Part shown: piece after piece, positions 34,641 to 43,899 of the stretch | How the letters are laid out: every line of letters begins with the position of its first letter | Numbering within the stretch: the stretch's first letter is position 1 | Source of the DNA: an uncultured Algibacter sp. | Lineage (GTDB): Bacteria > Bacteroidota > Bacteroidia > Flavobacteriales > Flavobacteriaceae | Length of the DNA: 64,000 nt | Assembly (NCBI RefSeq): GCF_947487575.1 | Contig: NZ_CANKXG010000008.1 | Location: 124,001-188,000 of the forward strand | Direction: 5' to 3' | Notes under the pieces: model-generated | Told to the model about the DNA's origin: nothing | Databases searched by the model: none | What the model saw: only the letters and a program-made list of their open reading frames with translations | Made by a program: the position numbers and the translations under genes

Positions 34641-35378
34641 ATGAATTACCTTCATAACATAGGGACTTATTTTTTAATGATTGTAGAAATGTTTCGAAAA
34701 CCTACCAAATGGTCGGTAATGAAACAATTAATACTTAAAGATATTGATGATTTAATTATTGGCTCCCTTGGTATTGTAGCCTTTATATCCTTTTTTGTAG
34801 GAGGTGTTATAACTATACAAACCGCTCTTAATATTGATAATCCGCTAATTCCAAAATACCTTGTTGGGTTTGCAACAAGACAATCCATTATACTTGAATT
34901 TGCGCCAACATTTATGTCTATAATTATGGCAGGTAAAGTAGGCTCATTTATTACGTCAAGTATTGGTACAATGCGAGTTACTGAGCAAATTGATGCTTTA
35001 GAAGTTATGGGTATAAATTCCCTTAATTACTTAGTATTCCCAAAGTTTATCTCCATGTTACTTTATCCATTCGTAATATCAATTGCTATGTTTTTAGGAA
35101 TTTTAGGAGGCATGGCTGCCTGTGTTTATGGTGGCTTTAGCACCCTTGAAGATTATATAGTTGGTATTCAAAACGATTTTGAAACGTTTCATGTTATTTA
35201 TGCATTTATTAAAACTTTTGTATTTGCTTTTATCTTAGCAACAATACCATCTTTTCATGGATATTATATGAAAGGTGGTGCACTAGAAGTTGGTAAAGCA
35301 AGTACAACCTCATTTGTATGGACTAGTGTCGTTATAATTCTATTAAATTATTTATTAACCCAAATGTTATTAAGCTAA
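34641..35378 (+). CDS. mlaE: MlaE-family ABC transporter permease
   Basis: A 245-residue inner-membrane permease of the MlaE/YrbE family for lipid transport between membranes. About five helices are visible, with the conserved ARQ-type loop changed to ATRQSIILEFAPTFMSIIMAGKVGSFITSSIGTM (positions about 75-110, key residues E-APT, AGKVGS). ATG start at 34641. Its stop overlaps the mlaF start by one base. An MlaD-like substrate-binding gene is not next to it, as is common in Bacteroidetes. Confidence 0.9.
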   Translation: MNYLHNIGTYFLMIVEMFRKPTKWSVMKQLILKDIDDLIIGSLGIVAFISFFVGGVITIQTALNIDNPLIPKYLVGFATRQSIILEFAPTFMSIIMAGKVGSFITSSIGTMRVTEQIDALEVMGINSLNYLVFPKFISMLLYPFVISIAMFLGILGGMAACVYGGFSTLEDYIVGIQNDFETFHVIYAFIKTFVFAFILATIPSFHGYYMKGGALEVGKASTTSFVWTSVVIILLNYLLTQMLLS

Positions 35379-36145
35379 TGATTGAAGTTAATAATTTACA
35401 TAAATCTTTCGGTGACACTGAAGTTTTAAAAGGTATTAGTACCTCTTTTGAAAAAGGCAAGACAAACCTTATTATTGGGCAAAGTGGTTCAGGTAAAACG
35501 GTATTTTTAAAATGCTTATTAGGTTTATTTGATTATGAAGAAGGAACAATAGCATACGATGGAAAAGTGTTTTCACAACTTTCTGAAGATGAAAAGCGTA
35601 ATATTAGGGCAGAAATAGGGATGGTATTTCAAGGAAGTGCTCTATTTGACTCGATGACTATAGCACAAAACGTGATGTTTCCGTTACAGATGTTTACTAA
35701 ACAAAGTAAAAGCGAAATGGAAGAACGTGTAGATTTTGTTTTAAAACGTGTTAACCTAGATAATGCGCATAAAAAAATGCCTAGTGAAGCATCTGGCGGC
35801 ATGCAAAAACGTGTTGCTATAGCTCGGGCAATAGTAAATAATCCAAAATATTTGTTTTGTGATGAACCTAACTCTGGCTTAGACCCAAAAACAGCCATAG
35901 TTATTGATAATTTGATTCAAGAAATTACAGATGAATATCAAATAACCACAGTAATAAATTCTCATGACATGAACTCGGTTATGGAAATTGGTGAAAAAAT
36001 AGTATTCTTAAAAAACGGGTTAAAAGCTTGGGAAGGTTCTAATAAAACCATCTTTAAAACAGATAATGGGGTAGTAACCGATTTTGTTTACTCTTCAAAT
36101 TTATTCAAGAAAGTACGTAAAATGTATTTAGACGAAAATAGTTAA
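35378..36145 (+). CDS. mlaF: MlaF-family ABC transporter ATP-binding protein
   Basis: A 255-residue cytoplasmic ATPase, partner of the MlaE permease. Walker A is GQSGSGKT (34-41). The Q-loop is in GMVFQGSALFDSMT, the signature is EASGGMQKRVAIARA (ABC signature SGGMQ), Walker B is YLFCDEPNSGLDP, and the switch His lies in VINSHDMNSV. The SGGMQKR signature and ALFDSMT are typical of the Mla/TTG2 group. It is translationally coupled to mlaE by a one-base overlap. No terminator is obvious after the stop. Confidence 0.93.
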   Translation: MIEVNNLHKSFGDTEVLKGISTSFEKGKTNLIIGQSGSGKTVFLKCLLGLFDYEEGTIAYDGKVFSQLSEDEKRNIRAEIGMVFQGSALFDSMTIAQNVMFPLQMFTKQSKSEMEERVDFVLKRVNLDNAHKKMPSEASGGMQKRVAIARAIVNNPKYLFCDEPNSGLDPKTAIVIDNLIQEITDEYQITTVINSHDMNSVMEIGEKIVFLKNGLKAWEGSNKTIFKTDNGVVTDFVYSSNLFKKVRKMYLDENS

Positions 36146-36171
36146 CTTGAATAAATAGCTAAATTGCACCT

Positions 36172-36577
36172 CTAAAATTCTTCCCAAATAATCTTATTTA
36201 TAACACCACATTCAGTATAATAAATATTTAGAAAAACTATATTGGTTTCATCGTAAAACTGAGTATCTATATTAGCTTCAGCTAATAAAGTATTAGAAGT
36301 ATCATTACTATTAAATGCTTTTATATTTATAAACTCTCCTTTTTTAGTAGTAAAACGTATATCATTTGTTGTATTTTGCTTTACGGTTAGACTCCTTTGG
36401 CTTTCTCCATAAGTAACAAGGTAATCTATATCTATTTCTAAACAGGTTCTGAAAAATGTACTCGCAAGAGACAAATCCAAGGTCATATCAGCTCTATTAT
36501 CTTCCTTTAATTCGTCTTCTTCGCATGACACAAAAAACAAATAAGCCTAACGTAGCAATACGGAATAATGTTTTCAT
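36172..36577 (-). pseudogene. lipoprotein gene with signal peptide out of frame
   Basis: The main frame (stop 36172, open to 36540) begins VSCEEDELKEDN, i.e. a lipobox Cys without its hydrophobic leader, and continues for about 115 residues with beta-strand character and two further cysteines. An ATG at 36575-36577 encodes MKTLFRIATLGLFVF in another frame, reading into a six-A tract (36532-36537 on the plus strand). Removing one base there gives LFVFVSCEEDE, a normal lipoprotein signal. Either the gene is broken, or the tract is a slippage or sequencing site. No family recognised. Confidence 0.6.
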
Positions 36578-36604
36578 AAACTCATATGTTTTTAAATTAT
36601 TTTT

Positions 36605-38086
36605 CTAATTAATTCTTTTAACAACTAGCGTATCCAAATTAAGTTTTAATTTAAGCCACTTTTCTAATTTTTCTTTATCCTTGACCCTTAAATTCTCTTT
36701 TGCTAGTGAATCCACCCATTTCACTGAAAAAACTGTTAATGTATCCGTTTTTTTAAAGTCTGAATTAATAACACTAGCGTATGAAAACTGCTCAATAGTT
36801 TCATAATTTATCTTTACTTCTTGTGTTAATTCATCAAATGGAATATAATTTTTTTCAAGTTTTGACAGCTGCATTACTTTACCCTCCAAATAAGCTATTT
36901 TTTGAGTTTGGGTTAACAAATCTAAAGAGTCTCGTGTACGAAGCTCTTCCATATATTTAAAGTTATCCAAATTTTTAGATCTGTTCTGATTGATAATTAG
37001 TTGACTATTGCTAAGCGCACTATAATCTTTCATTCTACTTTGTAAAAGCGCAATTGTTGATTCAGGGATTTCATCCAAGCCAAAAGTATTTAATACAATC
37101 TTACTTTCTTTATCTGTACTATACTCATAAGTCATATTATTTCTAATGTACTCTACATGCGGCAGTGCTTCCAGTTCTTTCCTTATAAAACTCCGTGCAT
37201 CTCTATTAAAATTGCTTTCTTTTAAAACATTTAAAAAAGTCCATACTGCGGGAATCATTACAATAATTGCTAATAAAGATGCCAACCTAGCAATACGCTT
37301 TCTTTTTGCTGAATTAGCATATTTAAGCATTGAAAAACGCAAGACTTTCAATACTAAAAAAGTTGCCAATGCTATAAAAATAGTATTGATTGTAAATAAA
37401 TACATTGCTCCTAAAAAGAACTCTAAATTACCAACAGCCAAACCATAACCAGCGGTACATAATGGAGGCATTAATGCTGTAGCAATAGCAACACCAAAAA
37501 TTACTGAGGCAATTGTTCCTCTTTTCGTACGTGCAATAATTAAGGCTAAACCACCAAAAAAGGCAATCAACACATCTCTTATATCAGGTTGTACTCTACC
37601 TAAAAGCTCATTTGTTTCTTCACTTAAAGGAAAAAATTTAAAGAATAAAAATGCTGTTAATAAACTTAAAACAATCATTGTAGCTAAGTTTATTAATGAT
37701 TTTTTCAGGGTATCAATATCGTTAATAGCGATAGACATACCAGCCCCTAAAATAGGCCCCATAAGTGGTGAAATTAACATGGCACCAATAACTACAGCTG
37801 TTGAGTTGGCATTTAACCCAACTGAGGCTACAAATATTGAACAAATTAAAATCCAAGCAGTGGCTCCTTTAAAAGGAATATCTCCTTTAATGGCCTCAAT
37901 AGTAGCATCTCGATCAGTATCTTCTCGAAAATCAAGTAATTCTCTGAAAAACTTTTTAACACTTTGAAACAAACCTTTAGCATCATCTTTTACAGCCTGT
38001 TTAGATTGCTCTACAACTTGTTCCTTTTTTATAGCCTCGGCTTTAGCTTCTTCTTCAGAAAAATTAAACTTACTTTCTTCACTCAT
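36605..38086 (-). CDS. DUF389 / TIGR00341 family membrane protein
   Basis: A 493-residue protein with a charged N-terminus and about six transmembrane helices between residues 75 and 275. Family motifs are VIGAMLISPLMGPILGAGMS, FFGGLALIIARTKRG and GVAIATALMPPLCTAGYGLA. After the membrane part comes a long soluble region (about 290-493), with coiled-coil character around residues 395-425. The function of the family is not established (possible channel or transporter). Two bases separate it from manC upstream, so both are likely co-transcribed. Confidence 0.88.
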   Translation of the reverse strand: MSEESKFNFSEEEAKAEAIKKEQVVEQSKQAVKDDAKGLFQSVKKFFRELLDFREDTDRDATIEAIKGDIPFKGATAWILICSIFVASVGLNANSTAVVIGAMLISPLMGPILGAGMSIAINDIDTLKKSLINLATMIVLSLLTAFLFFKFFPLSEETNELLGRVQPDIRDVLIAFFGGLALIIARTKRGTIASVIFGVAIATALMPPLCTAGYGLAVGNLEFFLGAMYLFTINTIFIALATFLVLKVLRFSMLKYANSAKRKRIARLASLLAIIVMIPAVWTFLNVLKESNFNRDARSFIRKELEALPHVEYIRNNMTYEYSTDKESKIVLNTFGLDEIPESTIALLQSRMKDYSALSNSQLIINQNRSKNLDNFKYMEELRTRDSLDLLTQTQKIAYLEGKVMQLSKLEKNYIPFDELTQEVKINYETIEQFSYASVINSDFKKTDTLTVFSVKWVDSLAKENLRVKDKEKLEKWLKLKLNLDTLVVKRIN

Positions 38087-38088
38087 AT

Positions 38089-39177
38089 TTAACCGTATTG
38101 TTCTCCAAATTTGTCCTTAACCTGTTGGAGTGTTTTCTTTATATCTTGCTCCTTTGACTTAGGAAAGATAAGCAAAACTTCTTCTTTATCAACAACAATG
38201 TAATCTTGTAAGCCATCAATAACCACAATTTTATCATTACTGGTTCTTATCATATTACCTGATGCATCCTCTGATAATGTCCTAGCATTAACAACAGCAT
38301 TACTAGATTCATCCTTATCTAATTTATCATATAAGCTCCCCCAAGTTCCTAAATCGTTCCAATCAAACTCCGCAGCAATTACATATACATTACTAGATTT
38401 TTCCATAATTGCATAATCGACAGATATATTTTCTGCTTTAGGATAATTATCTTTTATAAAATCATCTTCAAAATCAGTATTATAAACAGAGATTCCTTTT
38501 TCAAACAAATTATATAATTCAGGTTGATTATTCTGAAATGCCTCAACTACACTTTTTGCACTCCACATAAAAATTCCAGCATTCCATAAAAAATTGCCTT
38601 GAGCAATAAATTCCTTTGCTGTTTCGTAATCTGGTTTTTCTCTAAATTGATTTACAGATTTTGTCGCTTTCGCGGAAGACTTATCGTACTCAATATATCC
38701 ATAACCCGTATTTGGGAATGTAGGTTGAATTCCTAAAGTCATGAGCGCATTATTTTCTGAACAAAAATCAAAAGCTTGCTGTACATTTTTTGAAAATGTT
38801 TTTTCATCTTCAATCCAATGGTCACTAGGCGCTACAATCATAACTGCTTCAGGGTTTTCCTTTTGTATTTTTAATGATGCATATAAAATACAAGGTGCTG
38901 TATTACGCATTGCAGGTTCCAAAACGACTTGACGTTGTTCAACTTCTGGTAATTGCTCTAAAACCAAATCATTATAACGCTCATTGGTTAATATAAAAAT
39001 ATTTTCTTTCGGAATTAAATCTGCCAAGCGGTGAAAAGTTTTTTGTATTAGTGTATCACCAGTCCCCAACATATCGTGAAACTGCTTAGGAAAATCTTCT
39101 GTGCTAACAGGCCAAAATCTTGACCCTACGCCTCCTGCCATTAATATGGCATAATAGTTTTTATTCATTGTTTTCAT
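38089..39177 (-). CDS. manC: mannose-1-phosphate guanylyltransferase
   Basis: Makes GDP-mannose for surface polysaccharides from mannose-1-phosphate and GTP. The nucleotidyltransferase signature is AILMAGGVGSRFWPVSTEDFPKQF (long form, key residues GGxGSRFWPxS and PKQF). Later come APSDHWIEDE, GYIEYD, FREKPD and WNAGIFMW. The 362-residue length means the isomerase domain of bifunctional ManC is absent. Two in-frame ATGs (39177 and 39168) are possible; both overlap the end of the sprT-like gene, so translation is probably coupled. Confidence 0.93.
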   Translation of the reverse strand: MKTMNKNYYAILMAGGVGSRFWPVSTEDFPKQFHDMLGTGDTLIQKTFHRLADLIPKENIFILTNERYNDLVLEQLPEVEQRQVVLEPAMRNTAPCILYASLKIQKENPEAVMIVAPSDHWIEDEKTFSKNVQQAFDFCSENNALMTLGIQPTFPNTGYGYIEYDKSSAKATKSVNQFREKPDYETAKEFIAQGNFLWNAGIFMWSAKSVVEAFQNNQPELYNLFEKGISVYNTDFEDDFIKDNYPKAENISVDYAIMEKSSNVYVIAAEFDWNDLGTWGSLYDKLDKDESSNAVVNARTLSEDASGNMIRTSNDKIVVIDGLQDYIVVDKEEVLLIFPKSKEQDIKKTLQQVKDKFGEQYG

Positions 39178-39769
39178 TTATCAATTCTACTTCTGCGTTG
39201 GGATTAAATAAATATAATCTTCCTGTTTTAACCTCAGCACACTCATAACGTTTTACTCGTTTATTACCCATTTTAAAAACTTTACCGTTATATAATTTAA
39301 AAGTTTCTCCCAAAGGTATATCAAAAATAAAGGTTTTATTATTGGGTTCGTCGAATTGCTTTAAAGCTAAGGCTAGTTGCGTATCTGTATCGCTAGAAGC
39401 TTTTGGGTTTTTAAAATGCTTAGCCAATAAAGGCAATAGTTTATTTGGAAAAACTTCAGGGTTTATAAAAGGCAACATTAAATGCTGAAATGTACGTTTC
39501 CATTGTATACCATGTGGTTTAATAAACCTACCGTAGGTGTTATAAGCTTCAAAATGTGCGATTTCATGTATTAAGGTAATTAAAAATCGATATTTATTTA
39601 AGTTTGAGTTTATAGTAATTTGATGTTTTCCATTTGGTAGAGATTTATAATCTCCATGGCGCGTTTTTCGTTCCTTTTTTATTTTAATAATAAGGTTACC
39701 ATGCTCTAAAAGTGAAATAACTTTTGGAATAGCTTGTTCTGGAATATACTTTTGAAGTTGAGCTTGCAT
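39161..39769 (-). CDS. SprT-like zinc metalloprotease-fold protein
   Basis: A 202-residue protein of the SprT-like family. The zinc motif is H68-E-I-A-H72, with a third ligand likely H86 in PHGIQWKRTFQ. The remainder has the C-terminal zinc-ribbon-like region with KRYECAEVKTGRLYLF, although only one Cys is left there, so the ribbon is degenerate. There is no signal peptide. SprT-like proteins of bacteria lack a settled function. It overlaps manC downstream by up to 17 bases and lies 66 bases after the HAD gene. Confidence 0.85.
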   Translation of the reverse strand: MQAQLQKYIPEQAIPKVISLLEHGNLIIKIKKERKTRHGDYKSLPNGKHQITINSNLNKYRFLITLIHEIAHFEAYNTYGRFIKPHGIQWKRTFQHLMLPFINPEVFPNKLLPLLAKHFKNPKASSDTDTQLALALKQFDEPNNKTFIFDIPLGETFKLYNGKVFKMGNKRVKRYECAEVKTGRLYLFNPNAEVELINENNE

Positions 39770-39835
39770 TACTGCTAAAATAAATGATTTTATTTGAAAA
39801 AAAAGAAACTTGACTTAGTTAGAATAAAGCTACCA

Positions 39836-40471
39836 TTAAATCATATCTAAAAGTTTACCCATACTACCAAAAGTACTTGTAGCTATATCTTCTAGTTCAT
39901 TACTATAATCATGTTCGGTATAACCAAAAACATCAAAACCTCCAGACTTTGCTGCTTTTACTCCTGAAACACTATCTTCAATTACTAAACATTCATTTGG
40001 TTTGAATCCCATAGTTTGTGCTGCCCATAAAAATATATCAGGCTCTGGTTTCCATTTTTGAATAGCATAACAACTAAAAATATTCCCTTCAAAAAAAGGA
40101 AGTAGTCCTGTAATTTCTAAATTAAGACGAATTTTATTTTCTGGTCCACTTGAAGCCACACAAAACGGGATATCTAAACTCTCAACAACATCTTTGATTC
40201 CGCTTATGGGTTGAATATTTTGACGGAAAGCTTCAAAAGTGTTAATACGATAATCTTGTTCAAAATGAATTGGTAATGACTTATCTATACGTTTGGAAAT
40301 AATATCCAAACACAAATTAAGAGCCTTTCCCTTCAAGCTAATAAGAGACTCTTCAAAATTCATATTAGCACCCAAATTATTAGCCATATCTACTAAAACC
40401 TTTATAGCAATAGACTCACTATCTATTAAAACACCATCGCAATCAAAAATGATGCATTTGTATTTACTCAT
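39836..40471 (-). CDS. HAD-superfamily phosphatase (beta-phosphoglucomutase-like)
   Basis: A 211-residue haloacid dehalogenase-like hydrolase. The nucleophile and acid pair is D10/D12 in IIFDCDGVLIDSE. The Thr/Ser motif is in FCVASSGPENKIRL, the Lys motif is KWKPEPDIFLWAAQ, and the final acidic motif is VIEDSVSGVKAAKSGGF. The cap is of the helical subclass I type seen in beta-phosphoglucomutases and small-sugar phosphatases; the true substrate cannot be told. Its ATG is three bases after the SDR stop, so the two form one operon with the M28 gene. Confidence 0.88.
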   Translation of the reverse strand: MSKYKCIIFDCDGVLIDSESIAIKVLVDMANNLGANMNFEESLISLKGKALNLCLDIISKRIDKSLPIHFEQDYRINTFEAFRQNIQPISGIKDVVESLDIPFCVASSGPENKIRLNLEITGLLPFFEGNIFSCYAIQKWKPEPDIFLWAAQTMGFKPNECLVIEDSVSGVKAAKSGGFDVFGYTEHDYSNELEDIATSTFGSMGKLLDMI

Positions 40472-40474
40472 AAA

Positions 40475-41158
40475 TTAAGGCGTAGAATTTGAAACTTGAA
40501 GTAATTTACCGTTATAATATTTATTTCCGTTTAACGAAAAATCAAAAATATATGCTGCCATTTCCAATGCTGTAGTTGGCGCTTTGTACCCTGGAAATGC
40601 TTCTTCTAACATTTCAGTCTGTACAGCACCTAATGCTAATACGTTAAACGAAATTCCAGATTCTTTATATTCTTCTGCCAATAATTCTGTTAAAGTAATT
40701 ACTGCCGCTTTACTTGAACTGTAGGCTGCTAAACCCGGAAATTTCATACTCCCTTGAACACCTCCCATGGAGCTTACAGTTACAACATGACTATTACGCT
40801 TCATAAATGGCAATACCACTCTTGTTAATTCAGCAACACCATAAACATTAGTTTTGTAAATACGTTCAAAATCTAACATGGACGTTTCAGAAAATGGTTT
40901 GTTTAAAAGTGCGCCAGCATTATTAATTAAAACATCTACTTGTTTCCATTCCTTATTTATAAAATCTTCTACTTTTTGATAAGCTTCATTATCATTTAGA
41001 TCGAAAGAAAAACAAGTAACATTTTCTAAACTTAAATTTTTAATCGGTTTTTCATTCCTTGAAAGTGCCAATACTTTATGTCCTGCTTTAGCAAATAGTT
41101 GCACTAGTTCAAACCCAATACCTCTACTTGTTCCTGTAATTATGATGTGTTTACTCAT
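40475..41158 (-). CDS. short-chain dehydrogenase/reductase
   Basis: A 227-residue NAD(P)-dependent oxidoreductase. The cofactor loop is ITGTSRGIGFELV (T-G-x3-G-x-G). NNAGALLN is the NAG motif, SSMGGVQG carries the catalytic Ser, and YSSSKAAV gives the Y-x3-K pair. The substrate is not predictable. It overlaps the end of the M28 peptidase gene by eight bases and lies three bases before the HAD gene, which makes a three-gene minus-strand unit. Confidence 0.9.
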   Translation of the reverse strand: MSKHIIITGTSRGIGFELVQLFAKAGHKVLALSRNEKPIKNLSLENVTCFSFDLNDNEAYQKVEDFINKEWKQVDVLINNAGALLNKPFSETSMLDFERIYKTNVYGVAELTRVVLPFMKRNSHVVTVSSMGGVQGSMKFPGLAAYSSSKAAVITLTELLAEEYKESGISFNVLALGAVQTEMLEEAFPGYKAPTTALEMAAYIFDFSLNGNKYYNGKLLQVSNSTP

Positions 41159-42182
41159 TGTTCATTTTAATTTCTTTAAAAGAAGCATTAATCATGCCTT
41201 CTAATGCGGGAATCATTTTATTGATAAAATTTGTCATATGATTAAAGTCCATTTTATCAGCTTCGTCATCTACATGGTGATAGTAATCGAAATTAGTGAA
41301 ATCGAAAGTAGAAATAGCATGTGCTGGTACTTTAAATTCTTGATAGAATGGATAGTTATCTGATCGCATAAATAGATTGAATTCTTTTGCTTTTGGAAAG
41401 AAACCTATCATGTCATCACCTCCATAGATATTCAATTGTTTAGCTAAATTAGATTTTCCATACCCAGACATGTAAGCCATAATTTCGTTTTCGGCTCTTG
41501 GCACGCCAATCATTTCAAAATTAATCATGGTATATAGATCTAAATTTTCTTTTTTAAGCCTTTCTGCGAGATGCTCTGAGCCTTTCAATCCCATTTCTTC
41601 TGCCGAGTACAACGTAAATAGTACACTTCTTTTATTACTTTTAGTTTTAGAGAAGTATTTTGCCCATTCTAAAACTGCGACAGTTCCAGAAGCATCATCA
41701 TTGGCTCCATTTGCAATTTCATCTCCATTTACTGCTTTTGCCGTTCCTATATGATCATAGTGTGCACCAAGAATAACAAACTCATTTTTTAAATTTGCGT
41801 CATTACCCTCTAAATACCCAACTACGTTATAGCCAATAATTTTCTTAACATTAAAACTATCTCTATAGGTTTTAAAATAAGGTTTTATACTATTTTTTTT
41901 GAAGATATCCTCAATGTAAACAGCAGCTTTTTCAATACCTTTTGTGCCGGTATTTCTGCCTTCTAATGCATCAGAAGCTAAATACTCTAAGCTTGTTTTT
42001 ACATCTTCTAAATTAATGTGGTTTTTAATTCCTATTGGTATATTAGTTGTAATTTCAGTTTGTACTTCTGAAGTATTCTCAACTACTTTCTCTACTTTAT
42101 TAGGATTAGTTTCAATAATTTGCTTTTGCCCGCCACAGCTTAAAATAAAAACTAAAACGAGTAAACTAAATATTTTTTTCAT
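41151..42182 (-). CDS. M28 family aminopeptidase-like lipoprotein
   Basis: A 343-residue exported metallopeptidase of the M28 family. The signal MKKIFSLLVLVFILSC ends in a lipobox Cys16. The zinc-site motifs are in order: ILGAHYDHIG, NGANDDASGTVAVLE and TLYSAEEMGLKGSEH; a later MRSDNYPF and HHVDDEADKMD supply further ligands. It probably trims amino-terminal residues from peptides in the envelope. It overlaps the SDR gene downstream. Upstream lies a terminator serving the pdhC side. Confidence 0.9.
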   Translation of the reverse strand: MKKIFSLLVLVFILSCGGQKQIIETNPNKVEKVVENTSEVQTEITTNIPIGIKNHINLEDVKTSLEYLASDALEGRNTGTKGIEKAAVYIEDIFKKNSIKPYFKTYRDSFNVKKIIGYNVVGYLEGNDANLKNEFVILGAHYDHIGTAKAVNGDEIANGANDDASGTVAVLEWAKYFSKTKSNKRSVLFTLYSAEEMGLKGSEHLAERLKKENLDLYTMINFEMIGVPRAENEIMAYMSGYGKSNLAKQLNIYGGDDMIGFFPKAKEFNLFMRSDNYPFYQEFKVPAHAISTFDFTNFDYYHHVDDEADKMDFNHMTNFINKMIPALEGMINASFKEIKMNNE

Positions 42183-42210
42183 AGGTCTTAAATATTATTT
42201 TTTAAAGATA

Positions 42211-42248
42211 AAAAAAACCTGCTTCAATTAAATGAAACAGGTTTTTTA
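42211..42248 (-). terminator. terminator after pdhC
   Basis: AACCTG(C)TTCA and TGAA(A)CAGGTT form a stem flanked by A and T runs, 20 bases past the pdhC stop on the minus strand. Symmetry allows it to act on either strand. Confidence 0.85.
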
Positions 42249-42267
42249 AATTATATGTTATTAATAT

Positions 42268-43896
42268 TTAAACCAACATAGTAACAGGATTCTCAATATA
42301 GCCTTTTAATGTTTGAAGGAATTGAGCACCTGTAGCCCCATCAACCGTTCTGTGATCACAAGCTAATGACAATTTCATCGTATGACCTACTACAATTTGA
42401 CCGTTTTTAACAACTGGCTTTTCAACAATATTTCCAACAGAAAGAATTGCCGAGTTTGGCTGATTAATAATCGATGTAAAAGTATCTATTCCAAACATAC
42501 CCAAGTTAGATACCGTAAAGGTACTGCCTTGCATTTCGTCTGGTGTCAGCTTTTTATTTCTTGCTTTTCCTGCTAAATCTTTAACATTTGCACCAATTTG
42601 AGGTAAAGTTTGCTCGTTTGCAAAACGCACTACAGGAACAACTAGCCCGTCAGGTACTGCAACAGCTACACCAATGTGCACATGATTATTTAAACGCATT
42701 TTATCTGCAAACCATTGTGAGTTTACTTGAGGATGTTGTTTTAATGCTAAAGCACAGGCTTTAACAATGATATCGTTATAAGAAATTTTAGTCTCTGGAA
42801 TAGAGTTAAACTGCGCACGGAATGCCATGGCATTTTCCATATCAAACTCAACACTTAAGTAATAATGTGGTGCAGAAAATTTAGAATTTGTTAATGCTTT
42901 TGCAATAGCTTTACGCATTTGCGAGTTATCAACATCATCAAAATCTTCTTGACCAGATGGCACAAATTTACCAACTGAAGCCGCAGAAGTTGCAGGTTCG
43001 TAATTTTCTATATCGCGTTTAACTATTCGTCCGTTTTCTCCAGAACCTTGAACTTTAGTTAGATTAATGCCTTTTTCCTCTGCTAATTTTTTTGCTAGAG
43101 GTGATACATATACACGACCGTTTTCTGTTACTGGAGTTGGCGCAGGTGTTTTTGATTTTGTTTCCGTTTTAGCTTTAGCTGGAGTAGATTTTGGTGTTTC
43201 AACCTTAGCTTCAACTTTAGGTGTTTCTTTTTTTGCTGGTTCAGATGATACCGAAAAATTAGCAGCAACTCCAGAAACATCTGTTCCTGTAGGACCAATA
43301 ATCGCTAATAACGCATCTACTTTTGCAGATTCACCTTCCTGTAATCCTATTTCTAATAAAGTACCTGATTGGAAAGATTCAAATTCCATGGTTGCTTTAT
43401 CTGTTTCAATTTCTGCTAAAATATCGCCTTCTTCAACCGTATCACCAACTTTCTTTAACCAAGTGGCTACAGTACCTTCTTCCATAGTATCACTTAAACG
43501 CGGCATGGTTACAACTATAACACCTTCTGGTAAATCTGTAGATGCTGCAGCGCTAGCATCAGGAATTTCTTCTGAACTTGTCTCTGCTTCAACAACTTCT
43601 TCTTTTAACTCCGCAGAAGCGTTACCACCACCATTTAAAAGACTAGTAATATCCTCACCTTCATCACCAATTATTGCTAAAAGCTCATCTACTTTTGTAG
43701 TTTCACCTTCTTGAACACCAATATGAAGCAATGTTCCTTCGTTGAAGGATTCAAACTCCATTGTGGCTTTATCTGTTTCAATCTCAGCTAAAATATCACC
43801 TTCTTCAATCTTATCACCTACTTTTTTTAACCAAGTAGCAACCGTGCCTTCTTCCATCGTGTCGCTTAAACGCGGCATATTTACAACTATTGCCAT
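42268..43896 (-). CDS. pdhC: pyruvate dehydrogenase E2, dihydrolipoamide acetyltransferase
   Basis: Core of the pyruvate dehydrogenase complex; transfers the acetyl group to CoA. 542 residues: lipoyl domain 1 (lipoylated K43 in EIETDKATMEFESF), lipoyl domain 2 (K167 in a nearly identical setting), and an Ala/Lys/Pro/Thr-rich linker. A peripheral-subunit-binding domain follows (VSPLAKKLAEEKGINLTKVQ), then the catalytic domain with DHRTVDGATGAQF near the end. The two lipoyl units share long identical stretches and are a tandem duplication. It follows pdhA with three bases between; pdhB (E1 beta) is absent here. Confidence 0.96.
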   Translation of the reverse strand: MAIVVNMPRLSDTMEEGTVATWLKKVGDKIEEGDILAEIETDKATMEFESFNEGTLLHIGVQEGETTKVDELLAIIGDEGEDITSLLNGGGNASAELKEEVVEAETSSEEIPDASAAASTDLPEGVIVVTMPRLSDTMEEGTVATWLKKVGDTVEEGDILAEIETDKATMEFESFQSGTLLEIGLQEGESAKVDALLAIIGPTGTDVSGVAANFSVSSEPAKKETPKVEAKVETPKSTPAKAKTETKSKTPAPTPVTENGRVYVSPLAKKLAEEKGINLTKVQGSGENGRIVKRDIENYEPATSAASVGKFVPSGQEDFDDVDNSQMRKAIAKALTNSKFSAPHYYLSVEFDMENAMAFRAQFNSIPETKISYNDIIVKACALALKQHPQVNSQWFADKMRLNNHVHIGVAVAVPDGLVVPVVRFANEQTLPQIGANVKDLAGKARNKKLTPDEMQGSTFTVSNLGMFGIDTFTSIINQPNSAILSVGNIVEKPVVKNGQIVVGHTMKLSLACDHRTVDGATGAQFLQTLKGYIENPVTMLV

Positions 43897-43899
43897 ATC

